DNA of 64,000 nt from DATMNR01 sp963702765 (GCA_963702765.1 CAVPEB010000060.1:7389-71388); one strand, 5' to 3'. Positions 18,183-28,086 are shown, counted from the first letter of the stretch. The notes: a model not told the origin generated them from the letters alone. Translations and numbers: made by a program.

Positions 18183-19091
18183 TTAACCGCCAACAACCTG
18201 CGGCTCGACAACGCTACCTCGAATTGTGTTGTACAGTTCGAACGCTTCCCCAGGTTTCATGCCTTCATGCACGATTTTGCCGACTGCCTTGATCATTCCC
18301 TCTGGACAGTCGCTCTGGAAGATATTCCTCCCCATATCTACCCCTGCTGCACCCTCTTGAATGGCACGATATGCCATCGTTAAAGCATCCAGTTCGGGTA
18401 ATTTCTTCCCACCTGCCATGACGATTGGAACAGGACAGGATGAAGTGACGGTTTCAAACCCCTCGGTTACGTAGTAGGTCTTTACAAAATGCGCGCCTAG
18501 CTCAGCGCAGATGCGACAAGCCATGCGCAGGTAGCGGGCATCGCGTGTCATCTCTTTACCAACAGCGGTAACTCCCATGACTGGTATGCCATAGCGCAAA
18601 CCCATATCCACCAGGCGTGTCATATTATGCACAGTCTGCGTTTCGAACTCGCCACCGATGAAGACCTGCACTGCCAGCGCGGAGACGTTCAAGCGTATGG
18701 CATCATCAATATCGATTGCAATCTGTTCATTCGATAGTTCTTTCAATATGCTTGGCCCGCCACTGGCACGCATCACAACAGGTGTATTGGTCGCTGGAGG
18801 AACAATCGAGCGCAGGATTCCGCGCGTGCACATCAAGGCATCAGCATCGGGTACAAGTGGGAGAATATTCAAATCTACACGCTCAAGTCCGGTGGTCGAT
18901 CCTTGAAAGTAGCCATGGTCGATAGCCAGCATCACTGTGTGTCCGCTCGAAGGACGAAAAACACGCGACAGGCGGTTTTGCATACCCCAATCCAGGGCTC
19001 CAGAACCTTTAAGATGGAAATTACCTGTTGCTCGTTGGGGAATATCCGTATAAAAGTTCTTAGCTTCGCTGGTTAAATCAGCTTCCGGCAT
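18183..19091 (-). CDS. lsrF: LsrF-like class I aldolase / 3-hydroxy-5-phosphonooxypentane-2,4-dione thiolase
   Basis: 302 residues closely following LsrF, which transfers an acetyl group from the phosphorylated AI-2 breakdown dione to CoA, giving DHAP and acetyl-CoA. It is a TIM-barrel aldolase: the Schiff-base lysine is Lys204 in HFVKTYY, matching LsrF Lys203, and LAIDHGYFQG at 55-64 is the usual phosphate-side motif. GGAGA lies 6 bases before the ATG. It stands between the LsrK-like kinase and the D-threonine-aldolase-like gene in one - strand cluster. Because the AI-2 importer is missing, the true substrate could be another phosphorylated C5-C6 keto compound. Confidence 0.8.
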   Translation of the reverse strand: MPEADLTSEAKNFYTDIPQRATGNFHLKGSGALDWGMQNRLSRVFRPSSGHTVMLAIDHGYFQGSTTGLERVDLNILPLVPDADALMCTRGILRSIVPPATNTPVVMRASGGPSILKELSNEQIAIDIDDAIRLNVSALAVQVFIGGEFETQTVHNMTRLVDMGLRYGIPVMGVTAVGKEMTRDARYLRMACRICAELGAHFVKTYYVTEGFETVTSSCPVPIVMAGGKKLPELDALTMAYRAIQEGAAGVDMGRNIFQSDCPEGMIKAVGKIVHEGMKPGEAFELYNTIRGSVVEPQVVGG

Positions 19092-19107
19092 GAATCATCT
19101 CCTTTCG

Positions 19108-19121
19108 TTCGATACATCGAA
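19108..19121. promoter_or_regulatory. short palindrome between lsrK-like and lsrF-like genes
   Basis: TTCGAT-AC-ATCGAA, perfect 6-base arms, in the 74-base gap. It could be an operator or a processing or stalling hairpin; it does not match the TTGCAA sites elsewhere in the cluster. Confidence 0.3.
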
Positions 19122-19165
19122 CAAGTTGGTTGTTATCTCGGCCTGTGCAAATCGCATGCCTATAG

Positions 19166-20728
19166 TTACGTCCCGGCGGCTCGCCAGAGGGGATTGACAA
19201 GGCCTTCCTCTACCATTGCCAGGGAACGCTCATACACACGCGACCATTGCTGGTAGAGTTCCTGATATTTCTGATGAGTTGTGTAATCTGGTTCATAGGT
19301 TTTCTCAAAACTGACGATATTCTGTGCAACACTTTGCACATCCTGATAAAGACCTGCGCCTGATCCTGCGTAGAGCGCCGCGCCGAGTGAGGTGGATTCC
19401 TTGACAACAGGCACCTTGACTCGACAGTTGAGTACATCGGCCAGAATCTGCGGCCAGAGCGTTCCCTTGGAAGCGCCACTGGTAAAGACGATCTCGTCAA
19501 ACGTGCTTCCCAGGAGCAATTCGAGGATCTTCATGTGGCCATAAGAGACGTATGCAGCACTCTCCTCGATGGCACGAATGCACTCTTTCTTTCCCGATAT
19601 GGCCGGGTTAGAAACATCGAATTGCATGAACCCTGGTGCTGCATGGATCCAACGTTTTGCATTCATGAAATTGGAGAAGATACCCATGACTCCATTGGAT
19701 CCAGGAGGCGCTTGCAGTGCAGCTTGCTCCATCAAGGTGTAAGGGTCTTGATGCAGCCTTTCGGCTTGCTCCAACTCTAACTGGCAGAAGGCATCCCTAA
19801 ACCAGCGCATGATAAGGCCGCAATAAAAACCAATTCCCTCCAGCATCCACTGTCCTGGCAGTGAATGGCAAAGCGTTCTAAGGCGACTCTCCGGGTCGAT
19901 GAGTGGTCTGTCCACTCCAACTGTATGTTGCCAGAAAGTTCCTCCTACCACTGTAAACTGGCCTGGTTTTATCAGACCAATTCCTACCAGACTTAATTGC
20001 GTATCTGCACCACCCACTACCACTGGCGTGCCTTCCTTCAGACTTGTTTCGATTGCTGCCTGCCTGTGGACCCGGCCCAGTAGAGTGCCAAATTCATGCA
20101 CCGGGGGCAATACACTCGAACTCAGCCCGCACATCCTCACAATCTCGTCAGACCAGGTGCGCTGTGAGAGATCAAACATTCCAGAACTGGAACCAGCCGA
20201 AGGATCGGTAACATATTCCCCGCACAGTTTAAATAATATCCAATCGCTTAGCATGGTTAAATGTGCTACTCCCTCGAAGATCTTCGGCTCATGCTTCTGT
20301 AACCAGAGCAAGCGTGGAGGGGAAGTGATTGCTACCCAGTCGCCGCCTGTGAAGTAAATCTTCTCGGCCAGGTGCTGATCAACCAGTTCAGCCGCTTCTT
20401 CGGATGCTCGCAAATCAACATTCGGGCAGGCCCATATTTCCTGTCCATTTTTATCGTAGAGTACAATCCCCTCACGCATGCTGGTACTACTTAGACCCAA
20501 AATCGAATCTGGTGTCACGCCCGGAGTAGCCAGTACCTGCCGAATGCAGGCACAGATGTGTTCCCAATTGACGCGTGTTTCAAACACTTGTGAGCCCGGG
20601 TATGCTGGCTCGGGGAAATGTGACCACTCGCGCTGAGCCATGGCTACTTGATGTCCGGCCAAGTCGAACAGTACGGCACGGCAACTCCCTGTACCAGCAT
20701 CTATAGCTAATAAATAGTGATTACTCAT
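19166..20728 (-). CDS. lsrK: FGGY-family kinase, LsrK (autoinducer-2 kinase)-like
   Basis: 520 residues, the FGGY carbohydrate kinase fold. Similarity to E. coli LsrK runs the whole length: DAGTGSCRAVLFDL at the N-terminus, SMREGIVLYD and WACPNVDLRA near 110-130, PRLLWL, TMLSDW, GGTFWQ near 270 and MRWFRDAFC near 310. LsrK phosphorylates DPD, the AI-2 precursor. The start at 20728 lies 2 bases past the dehydrogenase stop and GGGAG is 6 bases upstream, so translation is coupled. No LsrACDB importer is present, so the substrate may differ from AI-2. Confidence 0.82.
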   Translation of the reverse strand: MSNHYLLAIDAGTGSCRAVLFDLAGHQVAMAQREWSHFPEPAYPGSQVFETRVNWEHICACIRQVLATPGVTPDSILGLSSTSMREGIVLYDKNGQEIWACPNVDLRASEEAAELVDQHLAEKIYFTGGDWVAITSPPRLLWLQKHEPKIFEGVAHLTMLSDWILFKLCGEYVTDPSAGSSSGMFDLSQRTWSDEIVRMCGLSSSVLPPVHEFGTLLGRVHRQAAIETSLKEGTPVVVGGADTQLSLVGIGLIKPGQFTVVGGTFWQHTVGVDRPLIDPESRLRTLCHSLPGQWMLEGIGFYCGLIMRWFRDAFCQLELEQAERLHQDPYTLMEQAALQAPPGSNGVMGIFSNFMNAKRWIHAAPGFMQFDVSNPAISGKKECIRAIEESAAYVSYGHMKILELLLGSTFDEIVFTSGASKGTLWPQILADVLNCRVKVPVVKESTSLGAALYAGSGAGLYQDVQSVAQNIVSFEKTYEPDYTTHQKYQELYQQWSRVYERSLAMVEEGLVNPLWRAAGT

Positions 20729-20730
20729 TT

Positions 20731-21777
20731 CTAACTCCCGCTTATGCCTCGATTCACAACGTGCTGCATTGGCTGGCCTGCAAGATAATGGTCAATCTGG
20801 CTGGCGAGTATTTGAACTCCGCGCAAAGCGGCTTCATGTGTAGCGCCACCAATGTGTGGTGTGACTATCACGTTTGGCAGCGACACCAGGGGACCTGGCA
20901 TGCCTTCAGAATGTGGCCTGAGCATATCCAAAGCGGCGCCAGCCAAGTGCTGCGAGACTATTGCGTCATAAAGCGCTTGCTCGTTCATGAGGGTTTCCCG
21001 CGCGGTATTGATGAAATATGCTCCCCGTTTCATAGCATTGAACTTCTTCTCATCGAAAAAGTTCATAGTCTCAGAAGTTACCCGGGCATGGAGAGAAACA
21101 AAATCAGAGGATACTAATAGCTCCGCTAGATCTGTCATCCTGATTCCCAGGCCTTCCACTGTTTCAGGCGCTATATACGGATCATATACCAGGATCGACA
21201 TGCCAAACGCCTGCGCCCTCCTGGCAACCCGCGCTCCAACATTGCCAAATCCCACCAGACCTAAAATATGGCCGCCAAGTTCATGCCCAAAGAATTGCGC
21301 GCCCTCAAAAGTCAAATCACCTACACGTCCCCCGTTCTCCACATAAGCTATACTGCTCTTTAGACCCCGGGCTAGCATGACCATAAAAGCCAGCGTGAGA
21401 TCCGCTACTGCCTCTGCATTGCGTGCCGGAGCAGTTATCACTGTAATACCCCGTTCAGTCGCCGCGGCCACATCAATATTAACAGGACCTCCTCTGGCTA
21501 CACCTACTACTTTCAAGTTGGGTGAAGAATCCAGCACAGCATCGGTTATCGGAGCACCATGCACAAGTAGGATCTCCTCATCGTCAAGAGCCTTGGCTAT
21601 CTGCTGTGGATTCCCAGCATACTCGATAATTGTGCGTTCGGATTGAGTTGTAGGATCAAAAGGCGCTTCCATATCAAGCGAGATATACCGTATCTTGTGC
21701 TCAGACGCGAATCTCGCCAGGCCCAGCTCGAACAGGTGTATTGGAACGAATGAGTCGCCTACTGCCAGGATTTTCAA
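20731..21777 (-). CDS. D-2-hydroxyacid dehydrogenase (phosphoglycerate dehydrogenase-like)
   Basis: 348-residue NAD-dependent dehydrogenase. The Rossmann nucleotide motif GLVGFGNVGARVARR lies near 173-187, followed by the acid for NAD ribose (VYDPYIAP). The catalytic arginine is in INTARET, the histidine in TPHIGGATHEA. Substrate probably a sugar-derived 2-hydroxy acid. Start is TTG at 21777 with AGGAGG 11 bases upstream, a longer spacing than usual. It sits directly before the LsrK-like kinase with a 2-base gap. Confidence 0.85.
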   Translation of the reverse strand: MKILAVGDSFVPIHLFELGLARFASEHKIRYISLDMEAPFDPTTQSERTIIEYAGNPQQIAKALDDEEILLVHGAPITDAVLDSSPNLKVVGVARGGPVNIDVAAATERGITVITAPARNAEAVADLTLAFMVMLARGLKSSIAYVENGGRVGDLTFEGAQFFGHELGGHILGLVGFGNVGARVARRAQAFGMSILVYDPYIAPETVEGLGIRMTDLAELLVSSDFVSLHARVTSETMNFFDEKKFNAMKRGAYFINTARETLMNEQALYDAIVSQHLAGAALDMLRPHSEGMPGPLVSLPNVIVTPHIGGATHEAALRGVQILASQIDHYLAGQPMQHVVNRGISGS

Positions 21778-21792
21778 AGTGTCTGTTTCCTC

Positions 21793-23769
21793 CTAAGACC
21801 GTTTTACATCAATACGAACTGTGGCATACGGAGCCATGTCGAGAGAAAGTTCTCCTTTTTGTATCTCCATCTGTTTCCAGTTCTGGCGAAAGCTCTCAGG
21901 TTCGAACATCGCCTGGTGTGCTGTTTGTGCATTCAGAATTCTCACCGAGACATTGCCAGCATCTAATGGGCCAATTGCCACTTGTTGGGAAACGCCAGTC
22001 AAATTCGCCAGCAGTAGATGGAGAGTACTTCCACGCTCAACAGCCAGCCCTGTAACTTCGAGAGGTTGATTTGATGCACATTCTACAATCGAGCCGTCCT
22101 TCCACTCTGCCACATCAGCAAAGATGTGGTAGAGTGGAAAAACCATTTCTGGAGCAGAGGGAAAATGTTCAGCCATGCTAGAACCCAATTCCCGTTCCAT
22201 CAGTCCTCGCCAGCCTACTGCCTCATAGTATGTAAGCGCAGTCGCGCCGCTTTCGGCAAGGTATTTCAGACTTCCTGCTGTCCAGCCAGCGCCAAAAAGC
22301 GACATCTGGCGTGGATCAACCGCGTCAGGCAGCTCATCAGGCTCCTTCTCAGCTTCCACTTCTGTTGCGTGTGGATTGTATCGTCGTTTGAGTGTAATTG
22401 GACTTACTATGACCTGGCGATCAGCAGCAAATGCTCGCGCGCTTCTCACGGTTTCACCCTGAGCCTCGAGCGTTTCTGCCAGCGATCGAACATCAAAGGC
22501 ATGAGCCTGTGGAATGATGGTGTAAGAGATACCGTCCATTGTCTGCGTCTGCGGCCGCGTGCGGTTCAGTTCGCAGAAATACATGTCTGTTCCACCAACG
22601 AATGCAGCTTGTGGTGCAGCCTGTTGTAAATGCTTGCGCGCAAGTTCTATGAGTTCAGGGGCAGTTGTCTCAGTCGGAGTAGCAGTTTGAGCGCCTTCTT
22701 GAAAGACGAGGAAACGCACTACACGTACTCGACCTTGCAATAGCGATGCCAGTCTGGCTAGTTCGCTTCCGCTTTCCCACGTTACAAACAGAGCGACTTC
22801 TACATCGCATCCAAGCACCTGACAGGTACCTATGGCTTGCTCCAGTGCATCTGCATATGTATCTGTAAGATGAACATCGACCCTAATGTGATCAGGTTTC
22901 AACTTATGCAATAGCTCAATTTCGCGAACAGTGAGTGAAACTCCATCACCGGACATGCCAAATCCAATTGCTGGAAGATGCAGGGCCGTGCGGTGACCCA
23001 ACAACATTCGGCGTTCGTGAGTCTCATGCCCGGTCTCCGCACTTTCGCCACTTACTCGTATAGTCACACTTTGCACGATCCCTACCCCCCTACGGGCTTG
23101 ATGAGGAAAGCCAAGCGATAGTGGAGTGCAATAGGTTTTGAAGGAGGCATCAGTCCAGTTTCGTTGATCCTCCGTCTCAAAAAGGTCGCCTTCAAAGTTG
23201 AAGTGCGCCCGTACACCATCCGTAAGGTCGATTGTGAGTCTACTGCAAGCAGGGAAAAGTGGCACGTAAAAGCCATTCTCGAAGCGTTGAGGGCCAATCA
23301 GTTCTGGTAAGTTGCCGCTAACTTCACCCTGTGGCGTCTGTGCCAGATAGGGCCGTCCAGCAAATTCATGGAAAGGATGCAGGATACACAGGCCGATGCG
23401 GTTGTAACGAAAATCAGTTTCTGGAACACCGTTCATTTCATAGCGAATCTGTCCGTCGCGAGAACCTATGATTTTTCCATGCCACACAAAGCGTAGCTCA
23501 TGAGATGTATGCTCTACCTCAAACCTGACTTCAAACCTATCACGTTCCTGGTCAATCCGCGTAATCCGATGCGTGCCTGGAATGGTATTCCAGTTCTGAT
23601 CTCGCACGGCTACATAAATGCGACGCACCACCTCGAGCGAGCCTATCCGTACATATCGGAGATCAATTCCATCTAGCAACGCTGTCACTTGGCCGGCTCT
23701 CAGTTCGCGTGTTTCAGGTGGCTGCTTATCAACGCCATACCACAACTGGCGCTCTGTCAATGTGTGCAT
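21793..23769 (-). CDS. D-apionate lactonase-like protein
   Basis: 658 residues. The N-terminal half is beta-rich and contains LRYVRIGSLEVVRRIYVAVRD, EDQRNWTDASFKTYCTPL and RYNRIGLCILHP, segments I associate with the D-apionate lactonase (ApnL) family, which opens D-apionolactone. A likely TIM-barrel domain follows (about 270-560) and a short beta domain ends the chain. I recall the family from memory, so the name is tentative. The standard partners for apiose breakdown (Gfo/Idh D-apiose dehydrogenase, ApnO, Oia enzymes) are not seen. GAGGAG lies 6 bases before the ATG; the gene is mid-cluster. Confidence 0.55.
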   Translation of the reverse strand: MHTLTERQLWYGVDKQPPETRELRAGQVTALLDGIDLRYVRIGSLEVVRRIYVAVRDQNWNTIPGTHRITRIDQERDRFEVRFEVEHTSHELRFVWHGKIIGSRDGQIRYEMNGVPETDFRYNRIGLCILHPFHEFAGRPYLAQTPQGEVSGNLPELIGPQRFENGFYVPLFPACSRLTIDLTDGVRAHFNFEGDLFETEDQRNWTDASFKTYCTPLSLGFPHQARRGVGIVQSVTIRVSGESAETGHETHERRMLLGHRTALHLPAIGFGMSGDGVSLTVREIELLHKLKPDHIRVDVHLTDTYADALEQAIGTCQVLGCDVEVALFVTWESGSELARLASLLQGRVRVVRFLVFQEGAQTATPTETTAPELIELARKHLQQAAPQAAFVGGTDMYFCELNRTRPQTQTMDGISYTIIPQAHAFDVRSLAETLEAQGETVRSARAFAADRQVIVSPITLKRRYNPHATEVEAEKEPDELPDAVDPRQMSLFGAGWTAGSLKYLAESGATALTYYEAVGWRGLMERELGSSMAEHFPSAPEMVFPLYHIFADVAEWKDGSIVECASNQPLEVTGLAVERGSTLHLLLANLTGVSQQVAIGPLDAGNVSVRILNAQTAHQAMFEPESFRQNWKQMEIQKGELSLDMAPYATVRIDVKRS

Positions 23770-23809
23770 GCTGAACTCCTCACTGCACTATATGAGAACT
23801 GAGCATCTC

Positions 23810-24624
23810 TCATGTATTTGTGGAAATACCGGTACCGGGAATAGGTGTCTCAGGTGGATCCACCATAATTCCCAGCGTCTGACCACCATCCAACACAATT
23901 GTCTGTCCTGTGATATATGCGGAATCGTTGGATGCCAGGAAAAGCACTGTTTTCGCCACGTCGATGGTTTCGGCAAAGCGATTGAGTGGGATATGTTTCA
24001 AGTATTCAGCCGCCAGCGCCGGGTCTTCTGTCACCCAGGCAGCAATACGAGTCAGCACGACACCTGGAGCAACCGCATTTACTCTGATACTGTGACGGGC
24101 TAAATCAATAGCAGCCGAGCGTACGAACGCTACTACACCACCTTTGGATGTATTGTAGTGTGCAAGGTTGGACTCCACCCAGAACGCATTGGTAGAAGCC
24201 GTTACGACGACGGTTCCTCCACCAGAATGAGCCATGACGCGACCCGCCTCCTGAGTGCACAGGAAAACACCTGTGAGATTGACATCCATAATACGCTGCC
24301 AGCTTGTATCATCGATCTCTAAAGAGGCGTGGCATCGGCTATCCCCGCGTGGGCAACCATTACATCAAGACGCCCGAAACGCTCTACGCATGTCTCCACA
24401 GCATGATGGACATCCGCCCTTTTGCTCACATCTCCACCAACGCTGAAGACCGATCCACCGTCCCTCGACAATTGACTGGCAGTTTCTGCAGCCAGTTCCT
24501 CGTCCAGGTCAAAGATCAGCACCTTTGCTCCCTGTTTGAGAAATTGCTCGGCTATTGTGCGCCCAATTCCTTGAGCCGCTCCAGTGACTACTACAGCTTT
24601 TCCGGCAAATTCAGTGTCCCTCAT
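23810..24624 (-). pseudogene. short-chain dehydrogenase/reductase, frameshifted
   Basis: The 5' frame (24319-24624) has the NAD-binding TGAAQGIG motif and ends after IADATPL; the 3' frame (start region near 24350 to 23810) resumes with EIDDTSWQRIMDVNLTG and holds the catalytic YNTSK and the family ending LDGG. One T is missing in a short T run near 24328-24332. Repaired, it would be a normal classical SDR of about 270 residues with intact Ser, Tyr and Lys. The C-terminal tail after LDGGQTLGI is longer than usual. One of three SDRs in this cluster. Confidence 0.78.
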
Positions 24625-24641
24625 CTTTAGAGTTCTCCTTC

Positions 24642-25142
24642 CTATGGATAGGTGCGCCAGGGAGGAATAGAGATCATATGCCCGCTACCGGACTCCAGAA
24701 CGATCTTCATCATAGGTTCCGAATCAAGATAATAGAATTTGATCGTGTCGCCAATCGCTCCACCCATCAGCACGTTGAGTCCCATTTTCTCGAAGTTCTC
24801 AAGATTCTCTTCATAGTTCGAGCCGGTACCCATGCAGGCAATGTGATGCACACCCTCACCATGCTGTTCTAGAAATTCCTTGTAAATACTTGGCCCTTCG
24901 AGCGGCTGAATGAACTCGAAGTCAATCGGTCCCACGTGGGTCTCCGCGTTTATGAATGTGAATTCTGTCGGTTTACCACGCAGTACAGTGCTGTGTAACA
25001 ACGGCGGCTCAGCCTTATAAATGTTCCAGGGGCCCCAACCTAATTTTTTGTGATAGAGTTCAACCATCTTCTCCACATCTCGGACGACTACCCCAATCTG
25101 GGAAATACCGATGCCTTTAAAGGAACCTAAATCATGCGCCAT
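24642..25142 (-). CDS. VOC superfamily protein (glyoxalase/epimerase-like)
   Basis: 166 residues made of two betaalphabetabetabeta modules. The first module begins GISQIGVVVRDVEKMVELY, where Gln replaces the usual metal-binding His; HHIACMG in the second module and the Glu in KIVLESGSG supply other ligands. The closest functional types are methylmalonyl-CoA epimerase-like enzymes. In AI-2 breakdown the isomerisation is done by LsrG, which is unrelated, so this could be the functional stand-in; that is speculation. The ATG at 25142 (GGAG 9 bases upstream) is preferred to an in-frame start at 25178. Confidence 0.75.
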   Translation of the reverse strand: MAHDLGSFKGIGISQIGVVVRDVEKMVELYHKKLGWGPWNIYKAEPPLLHSTVLRGKPTEFTFINAETHVGPIDFEFIQPLEGPSIYKEFLEQHGEGVHHIACMGTGSNYEENLENFEKMGLNVLMGGAIGDTIKFYYLDSEPMMKIVLESGSGHMISIPPWRTYP

Positions 25143-25191
25143 GTTGATCAACTCCTTTTCATAAAGATGCACGAACATTATGAATGGGACC

Positions 25192-25232
25192 AGCCTTGCG
25201 AGGGCGACCGCAAGGATATGCCCCTATACACG
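25192..25232. repeat. dispersed palindromic repeat
   Basis: Contains GGGCGACCGCAAGG and a nearby TATGCCCCTATACA. The same core occurs next to both ends of the IS element (about 61843-61860 and 63691-63710) and begins again at the right edge of the window. Confidence 0.5.
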
Positions 25233-25305
25233 CGCCTGGCAAGGCCATTCGTCGTCTATAGTATGAGCCGCCCTCGTCCAGGAAAAACCCGGTCAGGCCA
25301 CAAAA

Positions 25306-26838
25306 TCAGGCCGTTTCACCGGCTGGCTGCTCTGATGGGCCTTCAATGATCTCGAAAGCGCTTTCACCTGCCTTAGTGAGCCACACTTCCTTTCCTCGGA
25401 TCGCCATCACAACCAGGATAACGATACCTATCAGTAGCCAGATACCTACAGTTGGAATAGCATACGAGACAGGCGCTGCGGGGTAGGGGTTGAATAACTC
25501 ATAACCTAACCAACCCAGAGCAGCGAGCGAAACCAAAGGAAAGATGGCATGTAAGAAGATGTTGAACTCCCTCCGATACTCCCGCCAGTAGAGGATGAAA
25601 ACACCGACGCTGCCCATCGCGTAGACGACAAGTACAGCTAGCGCCAATACGAAGCTCTCATAAAAGTACCCATTGACTGCACCAAGCCACAAGAGTAAGC
25701 CCAGACCCGTGCCCAGATTGACAATCCACTGCAGAATGATCGTGTTGACTGGAGTACGATAAACCGGGTGTACCTTATCCAGCACCTTGGGTAATGAGCC
25801 TGAACGCGCCATCGCATACCACATGCGCGTGCCCATGTTACAGACTGCTAGCGTGACCGCAAATGTCGAGTTTAAGAGCGCAAGGAGGATTAACCACCAT
25901 ACCGGTCCCCACACACGTTTGGCGACGACAATGGCGGGTAACTCTGGCGAAGTCGCCAGGGTTCCTATGATTTTGGTACCCCAGCCGAGAATGATCGCCC
26001 AGGTGACGAAGACCAGGAAGATACCCAGCAAGATGATCGAACCAATAACGGCTCTGGAGATATTTTTGGTCGGATTTGCCGTCTCCTCTGCCAGTGGCGC
26101 TGCCCCATCCCAGCCTGTAAATGCCTGGAGAGAGAAAACAATGGCAAGTGCAAACGCTCCCACTCCCGTAATCGAAATGTTGGCAGGATTATAAGAATCG
26201 AAGTTCACGCCGCCTGGGCCAGGATTAGCAATAGCCCAGATCGCCAGGAAGAAGACCAGTCCCATCTCGATAAGTCCAAGAATGAGAAGTATTCTACCTG
26301 AGATAGAGATGCCGCGATATTGCAGAAGCGCAACACCCGTGACGACTACAATCATGAATACTGCTGGAAACCAGGGCCAATTGATACCCCAGTTGGCCAG
26401 CAGTTCCTGTTGCAAGATGTTGCCCATGTACAACGAGACAATGCCGCCCACAGTAGGCGCATATAGGATGAAGAGCCATGCTACCAGCCAACCAAGTCGA
26501 GGATGCAAACTTCGGCTAATAAATGTGTAGTAGCCGCCTGCTGCTGGCAACTTCTTGGTGAATTGCACAAGCACTATACCAAGCAAGAGAGTGATCACGA
26601 AACCGATGGGATAAGCCAGGGGAGATGCAACCCCTGCAAGTGAAACAACAAAAGGAGTAAAAAACAATGCGGCAATTGCCGGTGCGATGGTCGTAACGCT
26701 CTGCATGAGGACTTCGGGCAGATTTAAGGCACCAGCCTTGAGTTCGGTGTGCACTATGGATAGCTTAGACTCTACTTCTATATCCGGTAAGCGCACATTT
26801 CCATCTTCATTAGATGACGAGTTGTCAATTGTGGCCAT
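25306..26838 (-). CDS. APC superfamily amino acid/organic acid permease
   Basis: 510 residues with about twelve hydrophobic helices and the first-helix pattern of the APC superfamily (helix 1 about 45-65). The N-terminal 30 residues and the last 25 are polar and cytoplasmic. Transports amino acids or related compounds with protons or by exchange; it is the only transporter of the cluster and takes the place that an ABC importer holds in lsr operons. GAGGAG lies 4 bases before the ATG. It is followed by the VOC gene and preceded by the SorC-type regulator. Substrate unknown. Confidence 0.83.
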   Translation of the reverse strand: MATIDNSSSNEDGNVRLPDIEVESKLSIVHTELKAGALNLPEVLMQSVTTIAPAIAALFFTPFVVSLAGVASPLAYPIGFVITLLLGIVLVQFTKKLPAAGGYYTFISRSLHPRLGWLVAWLFILYAPTVGGIVSLYMGNILQQELLANWGINWPWFPAVFMIVVVTGVALLQYRGISISGRILLILGLIEMGLVFFLAIWAIANPGPGGVNFDSYNPANISITGVGAFALAIVFSLQAFTGWDGAAPLAEETANPTKNISRAVIGSIILLGIFLVFVTWAIILGWGTKIIGTLATSPELPAIVVAKRVWGPVWWLILLALLNSTFAVTLAVCNMGTRMWYAMARSGSLPKVLDKVHPVYRTPVNTIILQWIVNLGTGLGLLLWLGAVNGYFYESFVLALAVLVVYAMGSVGVFILYWREYRREFNIFLHAIFPLVSLAALGWLGYELFNPYPAAPVSYAIPTVGIWLLIGIVILVVMAIRGKEVWLTKAGESAFEIIEGPSEQPAGETA

Positions 26839-27002
26839 AGTTCTCCTCTTTTTATGAGTTATGAGTCAAATTAATACAACTACTCTGACAGACCTACAAT
26901 TGTGTCCTTACCAGGACAGAAACGCCCACACGATGCGAGCGACCATAAAGGCGCGTTACTCTACGTCGATCACGCCTCTACGGAATTTACACGACTTTTT
27001 AC

Positions 27003-27980
27003 TTATCCTACTTTACCTCCTTTCACTTCGGCCCATCGAACCATTTCTCGTTCTGCACGCACAAGTTCCTGTGCGGTCGTCTCATCTGTAACCAGAATAT
27101 CGACATAGCCAGTTCGCAGTGCGCCCTGTATCGCAGCATATTTCTCTGGGCCAGCAGCGACTGCAACGACAATAGGAATGCGCGCAAGTTCCTCGCGTTC
27201 AATAGCGATCAATCGATCATCAAGGTCTGCCACGGGTTTTCCATTGATATCGAAAAAACGTGAGGAAACATCTCCAACTGCTCCAGATTGTAGCAAGCTT
27301 TTACGATCTGTTGCGCTCAGGTGACCATAGCGTATCAGGGGAGCGTTATCATCGAGGTTACCAATGCCAACCAGTGCCAGTTCACTATGAGCAGCAGCCT
27401 GCAAAGCTGCTCTGATGGAGCCGTCTCTCAGCATCGCTCTTCTAATATCAGGGGAATCAACAAGCAAGGGGGCCTGTAAATAGTGTGTTCGGCTGCGCGG
27501 ATAAAGAGAAGCGATATGCCTTGCCAGTTCATGTCCCTGGATACCCGGCATTGCCCTGCCAAAACCACCCAGTAACATCGAGATATCGAGATCTGAAACT
27601 GTATTAGTAGGAAGCAAAGGCATCATCGCGGAAAGCATTCGCCCGAAGGAGAGGCCTAGACGAACGCCATTTGTCAGTACACTACTGAAATAATCTGCTG
27701 CGGCATACGCTACCGCTGAACTCCCACCTTCATCATTCGCCACTACCACCGCGCGTTTGAGTCCAAAACGATCAGCTATTTCACGCCCGAGATCCATATG
27801 CAGCCGTCTTGGGCGACGAATCTCTATACGCACGATACCTTCATCTCGTGCTTTTTTGAGGTGTCTGGAGACCGTCGCGGGATCAACCCCCAGGTCACGC
27901 GCTATGCGTGCCTGAGTCTGACCTTGTAAATAAAACCGAGTTGCCAGGTCAACCAGGAAGTCAACGTCCGCATTGTCCAT
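27003..27980 (-). CDS. SorC/LsrR-family transcriptional regulator
   Basis: 325 residues. N-terminal helix-turn-helix at about 18-48 (QARIARDLGVDPATVSRHLKK), then a sugar-phosphate-binding SorC effector domain (GLSFGRMLSAM, LVGIGNLDDNAPL, near the C-terminus VVAVAAGPEKYAAIQGAL). LsrR binds phospho-AI-2 and loses its grip on DNA. The ATG at 27980 (AGGAGA 6 bases upstream) is better than an in-frame start at 28013. It has its own promoter (28045-28073) with a putative operator between promoter and start, so autoregulation is likely. Confidence 0.85.
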   Translation of the reverse strand: MDNADVDFLVDLATRFYLQGQTQARIARDLGVDPATVSRHLKKARDEGIVRIEIRRPRRLHMDLGREIADRFGLKRAVVVANDEGGSSAVAYAAADYFSSVLTNGVRLGLSFGRMLSAMMPLLPTNTVSDLDISMLLGGFGRAMPGIQGHELARHIASLYPRSRTHYLQAPLLVDSPDIRRAMLRDGSIRAALQAAAHSELALVGIGNLDDNAPLIRYGHLSATDRKSLLQSGAVGDVSSRFFDINGKPVADLDDRLIAIEREELARIPIVVAVAAGPEKYAAIQGALRTGYVDILVTDETTAQELVRAEREMVRWAEVKGGKVG

Positions 27981-28008
27981 TGAAAATCTCCTGAAAACAA
28001 GCGTGCGG

Positions 28009-28023
28009 TGCAATTTCTTGCAA
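28009..28023. promoter_or_regulatory. putative SorC-family operator 1
   Basis: TGCAA-TTTC-TTGCAA: two half sites with centres 10 bases apart, located about 15-30 bases after the predicted transcription start of the regulator gene. It matches the site at 29775-29790 in sequence and spacing. Confidence 0.5.
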
Positions 28024-28044
28024 TGATCTCACGAACTTGAAGGA

Positions 28045-28073
28045 AGTATACCATCAGAAAGCGTATATTTCAA
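28045..28073 (-). promoter_or_regulatory. sigma70-type promoter of the regulator gene
   Basis: On the minus strand TTGAAA (28068-28073), a 17-base spacer, then TATACT (28045-28050). It starts an internal transcript for the regulator and the genes after it. Confidence 0.6.
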
Positions 28074-28086
28074 GAGATATCCATCT

